A stretch of DNA of 64,000 nucleotides from Azolla caroliniana (GCA_043228905.1 JBHGNT010000004.1:9424001-9488000); one strand, 5' to 3'. Positions 32,909-45,000 are shown, counted from the first letter of the stretch. Made by a program: numbers and translations. The notes: a model not told the origin generated them from the letters alone.

Positions 32909-33425
32909 TGAGGGAAATAGCGCGGAATATTGCTCGGCCACAACCGAGTCTTGAATCACTTGTCGATGAGAATCAAACACAGAAATGGGAAGTAGGGAGA
33001 TTGGTACGCATACGCACATGCACACAAACAACGATAGAGGATACACAGGATGTTTATGTGGGAAAACCCTAACAGGGAAAAAACCACGGGAGCCCACAGA
33101 CTCCAAAATATCACTAAATGAGAAAGGTACATTCAGAGACTCGGAGGCAACGACCTCGAGCTCTATTTCTTCGCCGAGCGGCGGTTATGACAGAGTATCA
33201 CTCCGTATCTCTCTCTATATATATATAACAGTTATGCACATACAAGAATATGACAATAACCTTACAAAGTGATTGCCCTAAGTCATATTTATACTTATAT
33301 AAACTTAGGGATATTCACAAATATAGCCTCAATAGGCTTACTCAAAACATATTTACAAATATGTCTTCTCTTTCAGTTCTCACCGGGTTCATCTGATCCA
33401 TAACTGGATCCCATCTAGAGGGACC
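32909..33425 (-). repeat. 3' LTR of copia H, start deleted
   Basis: It matches the LTR at 56816-57338 except that its first 14 or so bases (minus strand, TGTTGGGAAATCG) are missing. RNase H coding sequence joins it directly at 33425/33426, so the polypurine tract is lost too. Confidence 0.87.
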
Positions 33426-34567
33426 TCCGTGTGGATCTTCGTCAACACGAACTGTTGATCTTCTACTCTCTCTCGGATCTAGTGATACCTCCACTGGATA
33501 TGTTTCGTCCAGGAATGGTAGGCCGCTTTCTTTGAAAGGTGGATGACACTTTGACTGTCGTAGTAGAGCCGGTATTCCTCCTGTTGGATCCCTAACTCTT
33601 CGATGAACTCCTTCATCCAAATTATTTCCTTGCCAGCTTCGACAGCTACCATGTACTCCGCCCGCTTCCGTGGTTGACAACGCAACCATCTTTTGTAGCC
33701 TCGACTACCATGAAACAGCTCCCCCTACATAAGTCATGACATATCCGGATGTAGACCGGCTGGTATCTACATCAGCCGACATATCCGAATCCGTGAATAC
33801 GTCAAGTTGGGGATTACCGAAGCTGAACCGGAGGCACATACTCAAGATGCCTTTCAGATACCGGGGTATCCACTTGACCGCGTTCCAGTGCTCTTTTCCG
33901 AGATTTCTCATGAATCGGCTCACCAGTCCGATTGCATATCCGATATCCGGTCGGGTACATACCATTGTGTACATCAAGCTCCTGACAGCAGAGGCATATG
34001 GTATCTTCATCATATTTGTCTTCTCTGTCTTTGTCCTCGGCCTTTGTTTTCCAGATAGCTTGTAGTTTGCCGGAAGTGTCGATCTGATCGGTTTTGCCTC
34101 CGACATGTTGAACCGTTGAAGTACTTTTGTCACGTACTTCTCCTATGACAACCACAACTACTTTTTCGACCGGTCCCGGATGATGTGCATTCCCAATATC
34201 TGTCTTGCCGGATCCAAGTCTTTCATTGAGAAGGTCCGGTTCAAAGCCTTCTTCAGCATCCAAATTTTGCCTTGGTCTCATCTGACGATCAACATATCAT
34301 CCACATATAGGAGTATCAGCAAATCTCCTCCATCAAAATTCTTCACAAACACGCAGCAATCGGCCTACGTCTTGTGGTACGCTTGGTCAGTCATGAAGGA
34401 GTCGAACTTCTGGTACGATTGTTGGGGGGCTTGCTTTAATCCGTATAAGCTCTTCTTCAGCCGGCACACTAGGTGTTCCTTCCCTTTCTTTTGAAATCCT
34501 TATGGTTGATGCATGTAGATCTCTTTTTGAGGTTGCCATGTAGGAACGCTATCTTGATGTCCAGTTG
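33426..34567 (-). pseudogene. Copia H: RT and RNase H
   Basis: The segment begins at QLDIKIAFLHGNL (34567). It continues through an RT palm ILLYVDDMLIV (about 34310-34280), VLQRFNMSEAKPI, and RNase H TDSDMSADVDTSRSTSGY and ALSTTEA (33800-33680), ending FVLTKIHT-like at about 33440. At least four frame breaks are present. RNase H is cut just before its end by the deletion into the 3' LTR. Confidence 0.85.
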
Positions 34568-34572
34568 CTCTA

Positions 34573-34951
34573 CGTTGAGATACAAGCTCAACATTGGCTA
34601 GGTCGGTTGTGCAAGCCGAGAACCGGATCGGTGCGTAAACTGGTGCGCAAACCAGGAGGCTGTTGAACAGATATTCCGCGAGGGAATATATTTGGGAGTT
34701 AGTGAAGCCGCTCAGTTATGAGCATTGAAGTACATGTCAGTACTTTTGTCAGTCTATATGGATTTGTATAAAAGTGCTCTCTAAGCACATCCTATGTACA
34801 AAGTTTACACATTATTCCAATTCAGTTTTTCTGTGTGTTTTTCCCTCTCTGTTTCTCCCGCGTACATTGTGTCTTAAGCTATCCATTAAACTTGTTTTTT
34901 TCTCTATCGGTATTCTGTGTTTCGTATAGCTTCCGCACGTAACATTTCAAA
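34573..34951 (+). repeat. 5' LTR of copia E
   Basis: It aligns with 54933-55374 from CGTTGAGATACAAGC to ACATTTCAAA. The first base is C instead of T, and an internal segment of about 60 bp present in the other copy is absent. TATAAAAG near 34778 is the likely promoter. Confidence 0.88.
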
Positions 34952-35058
34952 TAGTATCAGAGCACGAGGGTTGAGAACCTCTACAGTCAACTTCAGCCCG
35001 AAACAAAAAAAAACCTAATCTTGGTGAAGAACAGAAAGGAAAAAAATTGGATCGAGAA

Positions 35059-35070
35059 ATGGCTAGTTCA
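35059..35070 (+). pseudogene. gag start of copia E, cut by G
   Basis: The ATG at 35059 opens MASS. It is followed at once by gypsy G. The gag frame continues beyond G at 41792 (SLPTDKLDRSNYASW). Confidence 0.8.
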
Positions 35071-35182
35071 TGTTACAGGTTGGCAAGAAGGCTTAAGGAG
35101 GTCCAAATCAGAGTGTGAAAAGGAATAGTTATTCGGGAACTGTTGTAATTAGTAATCTTATTAATATATGAGAAGATGTGGA
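35071..35182 (+). repeat. Inverted LTR copy at the 3' end of G
   Basis: The plus strand from TGTTACAGG to GATGTGGA is the same sequence as the start of the G LTR read on the minus strand from 41791 to 41680. There are only about six differences in 112 bases. It replaces the expected 3' LTR. Confidence 0.88.
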
Positions 35183-36753
35183 CGCCGTCTCCGCCATCCA
35201 TCGCAGCTTGTCTTTTTCCTGCAGCACTTTCTCTTTTTCCTCCTTCAGCCGGTCGTAAGCATGATGTCCTTTACGCAGGTTTTCCTCTGCCCGGCGAAGG
35301 TTCTCAACAATCTTTTTTAATTCTTCTTCGGCCGCCTTCTTCAAGTCGCGTTCGCGGCTCCGTAATGCTTCTTGTGCGGCGAGCTCATCTCGTAATTCCG
35401 CAAGCTCGTGGGCTTGCGCCGCATCTTTCTCCGGGACAGTTTGTGTCTCCGGGGTCTTATTCCTCTGTACATCAACCGAAGTCACCGGTGCTTGGATTTG
35501 CGTTGCGGTTAAGGCCATTTTGGCCATATCTCCTGTGATCCGATCCAAGTCTTGTTCGAGGCACCGGATCCTTGACCGGGCCGTCTCTAGCTCATCGGTT
35601 GTGACAAGCAACCGTTCCGTTTGTGCTCTTTCCTCCGCCTCTATGCATCCGACTACTCCGACAATTTGTTCTCCTACCCACCGGAGCCATTGGCTGCCGG
35701 TGCACTGTTGTTGCGCTTGCACGGAGAGTTGGCTGATGGGTTCACTCACCGGTGGCTGGTCCCGCCTTACTACGTCGAGCTACGCTTCTGGTTCTGCCAG
35801 CTGACCACTTTGTCGTTCCAGCTCTGAGTGTGTTTCGGTTCGCCGCCCCTTGTCTGCTTGTTCTTAGTCGGCTGGGGCGGTTGGCCTTTGTATATCCGGC
35901 TCTTGAGTGACGGGGCTTGCAGGCGCTGCCTGTTGTGCTGGGACTTCTGTGACCAGTTCCATCCGAACTAGTTCCGGTGCCTCCCTTGGCGTGGGTTGCG
36001 TAGCGTGAGTTGCGGGTTTTCCATCCTTTTGTGGGTCCGAACGCTTCCCGGCTGATTCAGCGGTGCTCTTCACCGGCCGCCGCTGGAGGTGCTCCGTGGG
36101 TTCTTCCTCCATTTCTTCCGCCTGAGTCCCGTCATTCATTCTTGCCGCCAAGGTGTTTGTTTCCTGTTGCACCGGTCGGTGGAGTGGGCTCTTCAGGGGC
36201 CGTGCCAGTGTCTCCTCACTTGCATCCGTCGGCCACTTCCGCATGGCGCGTTCCTTTGCCGCCTTCTCTGCGTCGGCCGTCTTCCCCTTAGTGGCCTTGG
36301 AGGCCAACAGTTGTTGCCGTTTCGAAGCAGGTTTCGGGGTGTCGTCCGTTGCTCTTCCCCCTTCTTGGTTTGGACGGGCTCGACCGGTGGCGCCAGCAGG
36401 GTGAGCCATTGTGTCACCGCATGCCATATTTTCTGGCCTTCCTTGCCGTCCTTTCCTCTTACTATATCAATGGTCGTACACAGCCCATCGGCGATCAGCA
36501 CCGGCCAATCTACCTTGACCCCTTCGTACGTTGCGATGATCAAGCTTGCTCGGTTCTGAGGCATGACGGGGGGTCAAGGGTACACGTCGCCGAACTCATG
36601 GAGCACACGGGCAATTTCGCGGAATAGCATATCTTCGCCACCCTGTGTCCTGTAGCCCTTGCTGGCTAGAGAGTACTCACCGAAATATTTGATGAGTTGC
36701 TCGGAGGTAGGATTGTCGATCGTGTAGATGCCTCCCTCCGGAAGGCCTATTAA
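35129..36753 (-). pseudogene. Extra 3' ORF of gypsy G (globular head plus coiled coil)
   Basis: Fused to integrase, the head reads SEQLIKYFGEYSLASKGYRT, MLFREIARVLHEFGD and, after a stop, ASLIIATYEGVKVDWP, matching L at 22332-22520. A Lys/Pro/Thr-rich linker follows in another frame (36427-35864). The last frame (35749-35129) is a Glu/Ala/Leu-rich coiled coil (LRDELAAQEALRSRERDL, EELKKIVENLRRAEENL) of about 190 residues. It reads into the inverted LTR end. No known domain is recognised in the coiled-coil part. Confidence 0.72.
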
Positions 36754-37680
36754 CAATGTTCGATAAGCCCAAAGCGCACTGTGCAGCTTCGTATCCCAAT
36801 CCGTCCGGTTTTCGTTGAGGATTTTCCGGAGGATATTCTGGAGCGTTTTGTTCGTTGACTCAGCTAACCCGTTTTCTTGCGGATAGTACGGTGTGCTTCG
36901 TTTATGTACTACCGCATAGAACGTCGTCAAACTTTCTACCACTTGTCCAAGAAAGTGCCCTCCTTGGTCGCTTATCAGCTCTATGGGGCATCCGTACCAG
37001 CACCAAATGCATTCGTATAAGAATTTTGCCGTCGACGCCGCGGTGTTGTCTCGTAGGACTTTCGCTTCCACCCACTTAGTGCAGTAGTCCGTCGCGACGA
37101 TCACGTACCGGTTGCCGGTTCTCATTGCCGGTGGTTTAAATGGCCCGACAAAATCCAGCCCCCATTTCTGGAATGGTTCTAGTGGTAGGACCGGCTGGTG
37201 TGGCATCCGAGCTTGCTCCGTTGCATGGCCCATTCGTTGGCATAGATCACACTCTTTCGCGTATCGGACTGCATCTTTCAATGTGGTCGGCCACCATAGG
37301 CCACTTTGCCATACTTTCCTTGCCGTCACATCTCTGGCATAATGGTCTCTGGTGACTCCGCAGTGTGCTTCCCGTAGTATTACCTCCTTCTCGTCACTGC
37401 GCACAACTTGTCGCCATATACCGTCCGCACCCTTGTGGTATAGCGTGTCCTGTACTAAACAGAAGTGCCGACTTTGTACCGCCAAGCGTTTTCTCTCGTC
37501 CCGGTTCATCTCCTCCGGAGGCAATCCGGTACTCAGAAACTGGTGCATATTAGTTAGCCACTTATCTTCTTGTGCCACCGTTTCATCTGTTGCCGTTTCC
37601 GTGGTGACTCGAAAAAGCTCCGCATCCGGAAACTCGTCCGGTACTCCATCTCCCGTCTCCCCGGAATCTAACCGGCTTAG
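36754..37680 (-). pseudogene. Integrase of gypsy G, C-terminal part deleted
   Basis: The zinc domain has HCGVTRDHYARD and CDLCQRMGHATE (37370-37220). The catalytic core has GLDFVGPF, LISDQGGHFLG and YPQENGLAEST, with Asp, Asp and Glu kept. The frame reaches ALWAYRTL and at about 36754 passes without a stop into the extra ORF (IYTIDNPTSEQL). The C-terminal integrase domain present in L is thus lost by an in-frame deletion. Confidence 0.84.
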
Positions 37681-38180
37681 ATAATTTGCCACCGCATGTT
37701 GTATGATAGGTCGGTGGAATATCTCGAATTCAAACTCCTGCAACAGCAAAGTCCACTGGATGATCCACTTGGAAGGAGAACTTTTTTCCCAATAAATAAT
37801 GCCTGAATTTTGTTACACTGTAGATCATTCCTAAAGCTTCCCTTTCCGTGGTAGAATAATTTCGTTCCGCTTGGGATAACTTCCGGCTGGCATAGTACAC
37901 TGGTCGGAACCACCTTGGCTCCGTAAGCTGCATGAACGCGCTGTCGATTGCGATGTCAGAGGCGTCCATGAACACATGAAACTCTTTACTCCAATCCAAA
38001 GGCTGCACTACTGATGCTTGTGACAATAACACCTTTAGTGCCTTGTACGCCTTGTCTTCGATGTTGGTCCATTGGAACGGTGTTCGATGTACTGCCGTAT
38101 GCAGAGGTGTAGCCAGGTCTGCCAAATATCGGAGCATACGGCTATGCCAGCAGATTTGTCCTAGGAAACGGCTCAATGCC
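37681..38180 (-). pseudogene. RT connection and RNase H of gypsy G
   Basis: The frame 38176-37730 has SRFLGQICWHSRMLRYLAD, FQWTNIEDKAYKALK, FHVFMDASDIAIDSAFMQL and SRKLSQAERNYSTTEREALG. The catalytic Asp of FMDASD and the Glu of EREALG are present. A frameshift near 37740 links it to integrase. Confidence 0.84.
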
Positions 38181-39809
38181 TTTTGCCGTTGCCGGTGCCG
38201 GTGCTTCCCAGATTGCTTTCACTTTGTCCGGATCTATGGCAATGCCTTCCTTGCTTACTATATGCCCTAGTAGCGTTCCGATGGACACTCCAAATACACT
38301 CTTCGTCGGATTCAGGTTTAGCCGGTACGCCCTACACTTCTCCAGACATAGTCTAAGGTGCTGCAAATGGTCTTCTTCTCGGCTATAGACGGCGAAGTCG
38401 TCAAGGAATACCTGCATAAAAGATGGTATGTATTCGCCAAAGATCTCCATGATGATCCCTTGGAATGTTGCTGGTGCCGTTTTCAGACCGAACATCATCA
38501 CCACGGCAACAAACACTCCCCATTCGGTGACGAAAGCCGTTTTCTCTTGATGATCAGGATGCATCCGGATCTGATTATACCCGCTGAATCCGTCTAAGAA
38601 ACTGTAGACTTCATGGCCAGCGACGACATCCAAAACCCCATCCATAAACGGAAGTGGAAATGCATCCGTTACCGTTGCCGCATTGAGCTTCCGGTAGTCG
38701 ACACAAACTCTAATTTTGTCGTTCTTCTTTGGTACGACTACAATCGGGCTCAACCATGTAGATTTCTTTACGGAACGGATGAAGCCAACCCTAAGCAATT
38801 TGTTGATTTCCTCCTTGGCTTTGGTGGCGTAGTTTGGGTTCATCCGGTACCGACGTTGTGCTACCGGCTTAGCGTCTTTGCTCAGGTGTATCTGGTGTTG
38901 ATACAACTGAGGATCCAGCCCTCTCATATCCTCGTAAGACCAGGCAAATACATCGCGAAACTCGTTGAGGAGTGTAATTATCGCCATTTTGTTCTTTGCA
39001 TTCATTTCTTTGGCGACGTGCACTAGTTTTGCCTCCTCCGCCGTACCTAGATTTACCTCTTCCAATTGAGATGCTTTTACACGCTGTGATACGGCCATTT
39101 CTCTTTCCAATGCCTCCTGCGGTTGCCGTAACTCCCGGATTGCTTCTTTATCCGGTTCCGCTTCGATTCCGTCCGGTTGCAGTAAGTAAGGTGATACCGC
39201 TTCGGCAATGTCAATTTTGAATAGGGGTACAATCTTCGGGTTCTCCTTCAAGTACTGATCTTCTTCTTCATCTGCGAATCCTTCCAGCATATTGATGCAC
39301 TCCGCATATAACGGTGTCAGATCCTTGCCAGTGTCCTTCCTTGGTTGTGTTGGTACCCATACCTTCGCTTTTCCTCGCCGGAACGTGATCATATTCCTCC
39401 TCCAATTCTGCTTGATGTGTGTCGTCTTTAACCAAGGGCGTCCCAACAATAATGGGTACGCTCCTTGAGCCTGCAACTGGAGAACTACGGCTGAGATTCG
39501 GAATGTGTGGCCCCCGATGGTTACTTCTAAGTCCCGTATTAATCCTGTCAGTCGCACCGAGCTTGTGTCCGCCATTCGGAGCCAGAACGGACATGGCTCC
39601 CACTCTTGGATTCCAAGAGCATCGCACGTCCGGAGGCTTATTACATTAACGTCGGAGCCTCCGTCTATTATCATGCTGGGGAGTTCTTTCCCTTTCACAA
39701 TGGCAGTATTTGCCGGACTGTTGGTGTCCACCACCGTCGGTCCCTCCTCCAGATTTGAGAAGAATGCCAAAGCCGGTGGTGTTCCGCCTGTCGCCGTGTC
39801 GGACTTGAG
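38142..39809 (-). pseudogene. Protease and reverse transcriptase of gypsy G
   Basis: One frame of 542 residues. Protease motif MIIDGGSDVNVIS (DGGS in place of DTG/DSG, about 39680-39640) and YPLLLGRPWL come first, then a linker. RT blocks follow: GFIRSVKKSTWLSPIVVVPKK, VCVDYRKLNAAT, FLDGFSGYNQI, TEWGVFVAVVMMFGLKTAPATF (split over the usual FGLKNAP block) and palm MQVFLDDFAVYS (38420-38385). A frameshift at about 38150 ends the ORF within the connection. DGGS and the RT type suggest the Tat-like group. Confidence 0.86.
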
Positions 39810-41278
39810 TCCTTCTGTGAATCTTGGTACCGTCCATTGTAATCTCGGTACCTGTCATATCTCTTGTACCGATCATAGTTGTCTCGCCGATCGTCATACC
39901 GGACATCCTGTGCCGGTCGATACCGCTCCTCTCGTCGCTAGCGTTCGTCTTCCTCATCTTGGTTGCTGCGTGGCTCGATTTGTCGGACTGGTGGAGCTTG
40001 CCGATTCAATAAGTTATATTCGCACCGATCCATCGTGTGGCTCGTGGAGTGGCAGAGTAAGTAGTGCATCTGCATGGTGCACTCCAGTGACGAGTGTCCG
40101 GAATTCAAGCAGGTCGTGCATTGGATTGCTTGCCAGAAGCGGAGATCCTCATCGGTTGGTAACGCTCGTTGGAGAGCTCCCATTGTTAGCCAAGAGCTCG
40201 TTTTTTCCATTTCTCTAACCCGGCCGATGACCTGGTCGACGGTGCTTGTGCGAAAGTCAATGACCGTGCATACTGTTCGGAGAGGTTCCCGGAGGGCGGC
40301 TAAAAATATAGCCCGCGTTTCTTCCTCCAGAGGTGCGTGGGTAACCTGGCTGTGCATCCATTGAAACTGGATGACAAACTGCGGGATGCTCTCCCAGGGT
40401 CCTACCGGATGGTATAAAATAAGCCCACCATTTCTCGTTGGTCCACCTCCTCCTGGAAGAAGTGCAAGAATTTGTCTTTCAGGTCTGCAAAGGTGGTGAT
40501 GGTGCTGCGATCCTGCGTCCGGTGCCATCTGGCGGCCGATCCTTCCAATGTCACACCGAATTCGGCTATCTTAGATCGTTCCTCTTCTACCGCAGTTAAC
40601 CGTTGTGACACATGGTTAACCTCCCATGTTTGTTGGAATGCGTGAACATGAGCCTCCGCGTCTGGATCATCCCTATACTTGGAGTACTGGAACGACATGT
40701 TGTCGTCCGGTGTCGGTACGCGGGCTGGCGGTGTTGGTGGTCTTTCCTGTTGTTCCGTCAGCGTGGGAGGTCTTTGCCGGTTTTCCTTTGGTGTTGCCGG
40801 CTCGACTTCCGGTGTTGGAGGTTTTTGCCGGTCTTCCTCCGTCTCCGGAGGTTGCTCCACGTCTAGTGTCGGAGGTTCCTAATCTGCCAACTCTGGTTCC
40901 GGTGTCGGTATTGTATCCAAATCCGGTGTCGTCTGGTCCTCCCAGGGTGTTGTTACTGCTGCGATAGTTCGTGTGCGTGCTGTAACCCCCTTCCGAATCT
41001 GATTCCAGCGCTGAAAACGCTTCGGATTCGCCGTCTCTTCCGGCCAAGGCCTGCAGAAGGGATTCCGCTTCCCGGAGGCTGCTTAAGCTGCTTCCTTCGT
41101 CCGGGTAGGCGTTTTGTTGTAGACGGAGCGACTCCTCTGCCACTTTCCGGATCACTTTGGAAAATGATCGATCCATTCGGATTTCTTCCTCTGCTTGTTG
41201 GAAAGCCTCTCGCCACCTTCTCCGTTCAACAAGTCTTCGTGCTCTCTCCGTAACCGGGTCGTCTGTTGGCCTCGTCAT
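39810..41278 (-). pseudogene. gag of gypsy G
   Basis: The likely start is ATG at 41278 (MTRPTDDPVTERARRLVERR). An acidic Ser/Gly/Thr-rich segment and Pro/Thr repeats lie around 40700-40860. The retrotrans-gag core follows: FQYSKYRDDPDAEAHVHAF, LEGSAARWH, FADLKDKFLHFF and TRAIFLAALREPL. A zinc-knuckle CTTCLNSGHSSLEC and a second degenerate one (LCHSTSHTMDRC) lie at 40110-40020. Frame changes occur near 40700, 40430 and 39940. Confidence 0.8.
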
Positions 41279-41331
41279 CCATTCCCGTCATTGTTCATTG
41301 CAATTGTGCAGGAATCGTGGTTGCCAAAAAC

Positions 41332-41791
41332 TGTGTTAATCCGAGGGCAGGACAACAGCCTAACACAGGGTGTCCACTTAAGACACTTCACCAAAGGGTG
41401 GTACGGTAGAATGACTTACGGCACAACGTTTAATTAGACCTTAATTGGCTACTTAGCAATCCATAAATAACACGCGTAAGATATAACAATGAATACAAAA
41501 CAATAATCAACACTGGAAGATTAAGACAATAAGCTCTATTAATTATCCGCTTCTGATTACATTATAACCGGGCCTTTATATAGGTCTCCGGTGCGAAATA
41601 CAAAACGGTGCCAATCGGCACCTTTACGGGATCGGTCCGGATCCGGATCCGGATCGGCATACCGATTCCGGTCCGTCCATCCACATCTTCTCATGTATTA
41701 ATAAGATTACTAATTACAACAGTTCCCGAATAACTATTCCTTTTCACACTCTGATTTGGACCTCCTGAAGCCTTCTTGCCAGCTGGTAACA
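41332..41791 (-). repeat. 5' LTR of gypsy G
   Basis: On the minus strand it starts TGTTACCAGCTGGC and ends near ATTAACACA, about 460 bp. TATATAAAGG (complement 41573-41582) is the probable promoter. A GGATCC/CCGG-rich stretch lies upstream of it (41630-41665). A possible primer site TGGCAACCACG follows the end. Confidence 0.65.
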
Positions 41792-42770
41792 GTTCGCTTC
41801 CAACTGACAAACTCGACAGAAGTAACTATGCATCTTGGTCGTACAAGATGCACCAGTACCTGCTCGGACATGGATACTGGAGCTATGTCGATGGAGCGAA
41901 TGATGTAGCACCCGAATCAACACAGAGAGACTTCCCAGCCTGGGAACAGTTGGCGAGCGGAGCTCTCTACTGTTTCGCGTCCTATGTGAGCGAACAACTC
42001 TTGAGCTACATTGAGGATGCAAGAATGCCGAAGGATGCTTGGGGAAATCTGAAAAAGATTTTCGTCGCAAGCACCACAGCAAGGAAACTCTAATTCCGAT
42101 AGGAGTTGAGCAATGTGCGTCAACGTGACATGACGGTGGCTGACTACACCTCCAAGATGAAGGATATCTGTGACTCCCTTGCCTCCATCAATGTGAACGT
42201 TGAGGGCGAAATGGTGCAGATCTGCCTCCGAGGATTGGTGTCGATGTTCGGAGCATTCTGAACTGCTGTTTGTACAAGGGAGAATACGCCGTTGTTTTTT
42301 GACTTGTAGTCGATGCTTCTTGTAGAGGAGAATCACACGGGTGTGTCGACAAGTGTGCACGCCGATAGCAAGATGTTGTACACGGAGGGAGATAGGCCCC
42401 ATGGTCGTGATGGACAAAGCAAATCGGCGTGCAATGGAGGCGGTCGATGGGTGCAAGGAAGAAGGCATCGTGGTGATGTCGACAGCAATTCCAGACCCTC
42501 CAGAAGCAGGGGGAGTCGAGGAGGCGACGAGAACCGACAAGGGAAACACGTCGCGGAATTTTGGTATTGTGGCAAGAAAGGCCACAAGGAGAGTGAGTGT
42601 TGGAAGAAGCGAGCCGATTAAGAGAAAACTGGATCCAAATCCAGACGGACCGAACAAGGAAATCGGCAGCGGACGCACTACGTTGAAGGATCCGAAGAAG
42701 TCAGAAAGGGGGCAGCCTTCGTGACAAGACATGAAGCGAACTCGATGAAGAAGACCACCCCGGAATCAGA
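41792..42770 (+). pseudogene. gag of copia E, main part
   Basis: The frame resumes with RSNYASWSYKMHQYLLGHGY, EQLASGALYCFASYVSEQLL and KDAWGNLKKIFV. A TAA at 42091, a TGA at 42259 and a TAG at 42307 interrupt it. Later comes MLLVEENHTG and a knuckle-like FWYCGKKGHKESEC in which the first Cys is lost. At this family's Trp codon (HGYWSY) E keeps Trp, where A has a stop. Confidence 0.85.
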
Positions 42771-44394
42771 CGAAGTGTGGTACGTTGACTCTGGAGTGTC
42801 AAACCGGAACAACCGAGAGTAGTCACAACAGGACACGACACTCCGCATCCGATTGTACATGTCAGTGAAGTTCCCCTCAGCCACGTCAGTCAAAAAGGGA
42901 TGCTAATGAACGTGTTATACGTCCCGACAATTACGAAGAATCTGGTGTCGGTCGGACAGATCGTCGACCAGGGGATGGAAGTCTGGTTCACGCATCTCAG
43001 GTGCTTCATCAAGGAAGAAGGCCAAGTTATTGCACGAGGGTGTAGAGATGGGAAGATGTTCATCCTTGACACCAATGACGTAGGCACCGCCATGTTCGCA
43101 AAAGTGCGAAAAGTCGAGTTGGATATCGACTTGTGGCATAAACGGATAGGCCACGTCAACTATCAAAGGCTTCAGGACCTACAATCAAAACAAGTTCTGT
43201 TTGGATTGCCGAAATTCAGTGGTCGAAAGGCCCAAATTTGTGAAGCCTCCCAGTTAGGGAAGCAACACCGAATTCCTTTCCCCAACGAGGGTAATCGGAG
43301 CCGAAATAAGCTCGACTTGATACACTCAGATGTATGGGGACCCGCACAGAACGTGAGTCTTGGTAGGAGGCGATATTTCGTCTGCTTCATCGACGACTAC
43401 ACCCGGCACACATGGATCTACCTCATCAAAAAGAAGAGTGAAGTCTTCTACTGTTTCCGGAACCTCAAAAATCTTGTCGAAAAGGAAATAGGGAGGAAGA
43501 TCAAGTGCCTGCAGTGTGATGGAGGAAAAGAGTACTTTTTTGGCCAATTCAACAGTTATCTACAACAAATGGGAATTCGGCGTGAATTCAGTTGCAGGTA
43601 TATGCCGGAGCAAAACGGCGTAGCTGAAAGGAAGAATCGGTCGGTTCTGGAAGCGGCGCGGCCAATGCTGGAAGAAAAGAGCATGCCCAAGTTCTATTGG
43701 GCCGAAGCAGTCCGAACTGTGATCTACATCCAAAATCGGATTGGCAAAAAAGTGTCAGCACATGAGCTGTATTTCGGAAGGAAGCCGAATCTACGTCATT
43801 TGAGGGTTTTCGGTAGCATCGCGTATGTGCATGTGCCAAAGGAGAAGTGGAGGAAACTAGACGCGAAAGCCAAGAAGTGTATCTTGGTCGGCTATTCGGA
43901 TGAAAAAAAGGGTTAGAAGTGTTATAACCCCCGAACCAAACAAGCTCACGTAAGTCGCGATGTCGTATTCGATGAGTCTGCGTCTTGGTACTTGTCTCCA
44001 ACTCCAGACCTCAACTACAATCCGAGTTCTGAAGATGAGGTCAGCAAGGCGAAGATGCCTCCTGATGAACGCGAAGTCAGAACTCTTGAAGAGAGTCCGA
44101 TCTCCTTTTGGCTAAATGGATCGAATAAGTGACTAAGTCGGCGAGTAGTGGAGACTCGGCCGTGCATTTCCTGCACAGGAAGCCGTAGAGACGACTTACA
44201 CACAAAGAAAAGGGAAAGAAGAAGATGTCGGAGTACGACACGGATAGGGACGAGTCGGATCGACATGAATCCGACTCCGAGAAGAGCGATGACGTGCCTT
44301 CAAGATTGACGCCCGCGTCGACCAATATTGCCTCAACATCGTCTAATGAACAATTACACTGATCTATCTAATAGAAGAACCCTGGTGTGCGGTT
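42771..44394 (+). pseudogene. Protease and integrase of copia E
   Basis: Protease begins VWYVDSGVSN (about 42775) and soon meets a TAG. A long frame (42900-43916) carries the end of protease and a nearly complete integrase: LWHKRIGHVNYQRL with a CEASQLGKQH knuckle in which the second Cys is Ser, HSDVWGPAQ, FIDDYTRHTW, LQCDGGKEY and MPEQNGVAERKN. A TAG at 43915 and further breaks affect the acidic linker to 44394. There Y is inserted between codons for GVR and the Phe/Gly that follows. Confidence 0.87.
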
Positions 44395-45000
44395 TGTTGG
44401 GATTACGGTCCCTTCGGATGGGATGGTCGGATATCGGAGATGAATGCCGACAAGCCCGGTTTCGGTTTCGGATCCGGATGACGAAGACCCCGGCTTCGGT
44501 ACCGGATGACGAATGTACCCGGAGAGCAATCCGGATGCAGGGACATATCCGTGAATATGTTCGCTACGAGCCCCCTGAGGCTATAGTTGTAAATAGCCCA
44601 AAGTCATATAAGTATAAATATGACTTAGGGCAAACAGTTTTCCTGTTGCTCATTATTTTTCTGTTTTTCCACTCAAGAGGAGTGAAGAGGGAGCAGCCGT
44701 GAGAGAGAGAGAGAGATAGAGCGCGAGAGAGGAAGAGGTAGACGCCTCTGTGTATTTCCGCCGCCTGTGGCGAGGACAGCGAGCTCAAGGTCGTCGCCTT
44801 GGAGCTCGTCATTGTATATTTCTCTGTGCATAGTTTGGTTCGGAGTCTCGCACTCCCGTGGTTTTTCCCGTATAGGGTTTTCCACGTTAATCCCTGTGTA
44901 TCGCGTCTTTCTCTGTATTTCCTATCTTCTGCTACATTGATCCGCGATTAATCGGTTGTGGCCGAGTGGTGAAGGTGAATCCAAGCGTTGATTCCCAACA
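44395..45000 (+). repeat. 5' LTR of copia Y
   Basis: It starts TGTTGGGATTACGG and ends GATTCCCAACA, with 8-bp inverted ends TGTTGGGA/TCCCAACA. It carries CCGGAT-rich sequence in U3, TATAAATA (44613-44620), a GA run and a Cys/Trp-free leader. The only difference from the 3' LTR is C versus T at about 44936. Confidence 0.97.
44613..44620 (+). promoter_or_regulatory. TATA box in Y 5' LTR
   Basis: TATAAATA lies about 218 bp inside the 606-bp LTR, the usual U3 position. It likely drives the genomic transcript, starting about 30 bp downstream. The same box is at 49335-49342 in the 3' LTR. Confidence 0.65.

Larger units (their letters stand above)
35071..41791 (-). mobile_element. Ty3/gypsy element G (L lineage) with an inverted LTR end
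   Basis: Minus strand. The 5' LTR (41791-41332), gag, protease, RT, RNase H, integrase and the extra 3' ORF are in order. Instead of a 3' LTR, the far end (35182-35071) is an inverted copy of the first 112 bp of the 5' LTR, so the whole insertion has terminal inverted repeats. It interrupts gag of E. The flanks GTTCA (35066-35070) and GTTCG (41792-41796) match at 4 of 5, consistent with integrase-made insertion. Confidence 0.85.

Noticed and set aside
38142-39809. Endogenous plant pararetrovirus
   Set aside because: RT is followed by RNase H and a true integrase, and there is no movement protein or coat motif, so it is a gypsy element.
35071-41791. DNA transposon with terminal inverted repeats
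   Set aside because: The inside is a gypsy gag-pol with an LTR promoter; the inverted ends are pieces of its own LTR and no DNA transposase is present.
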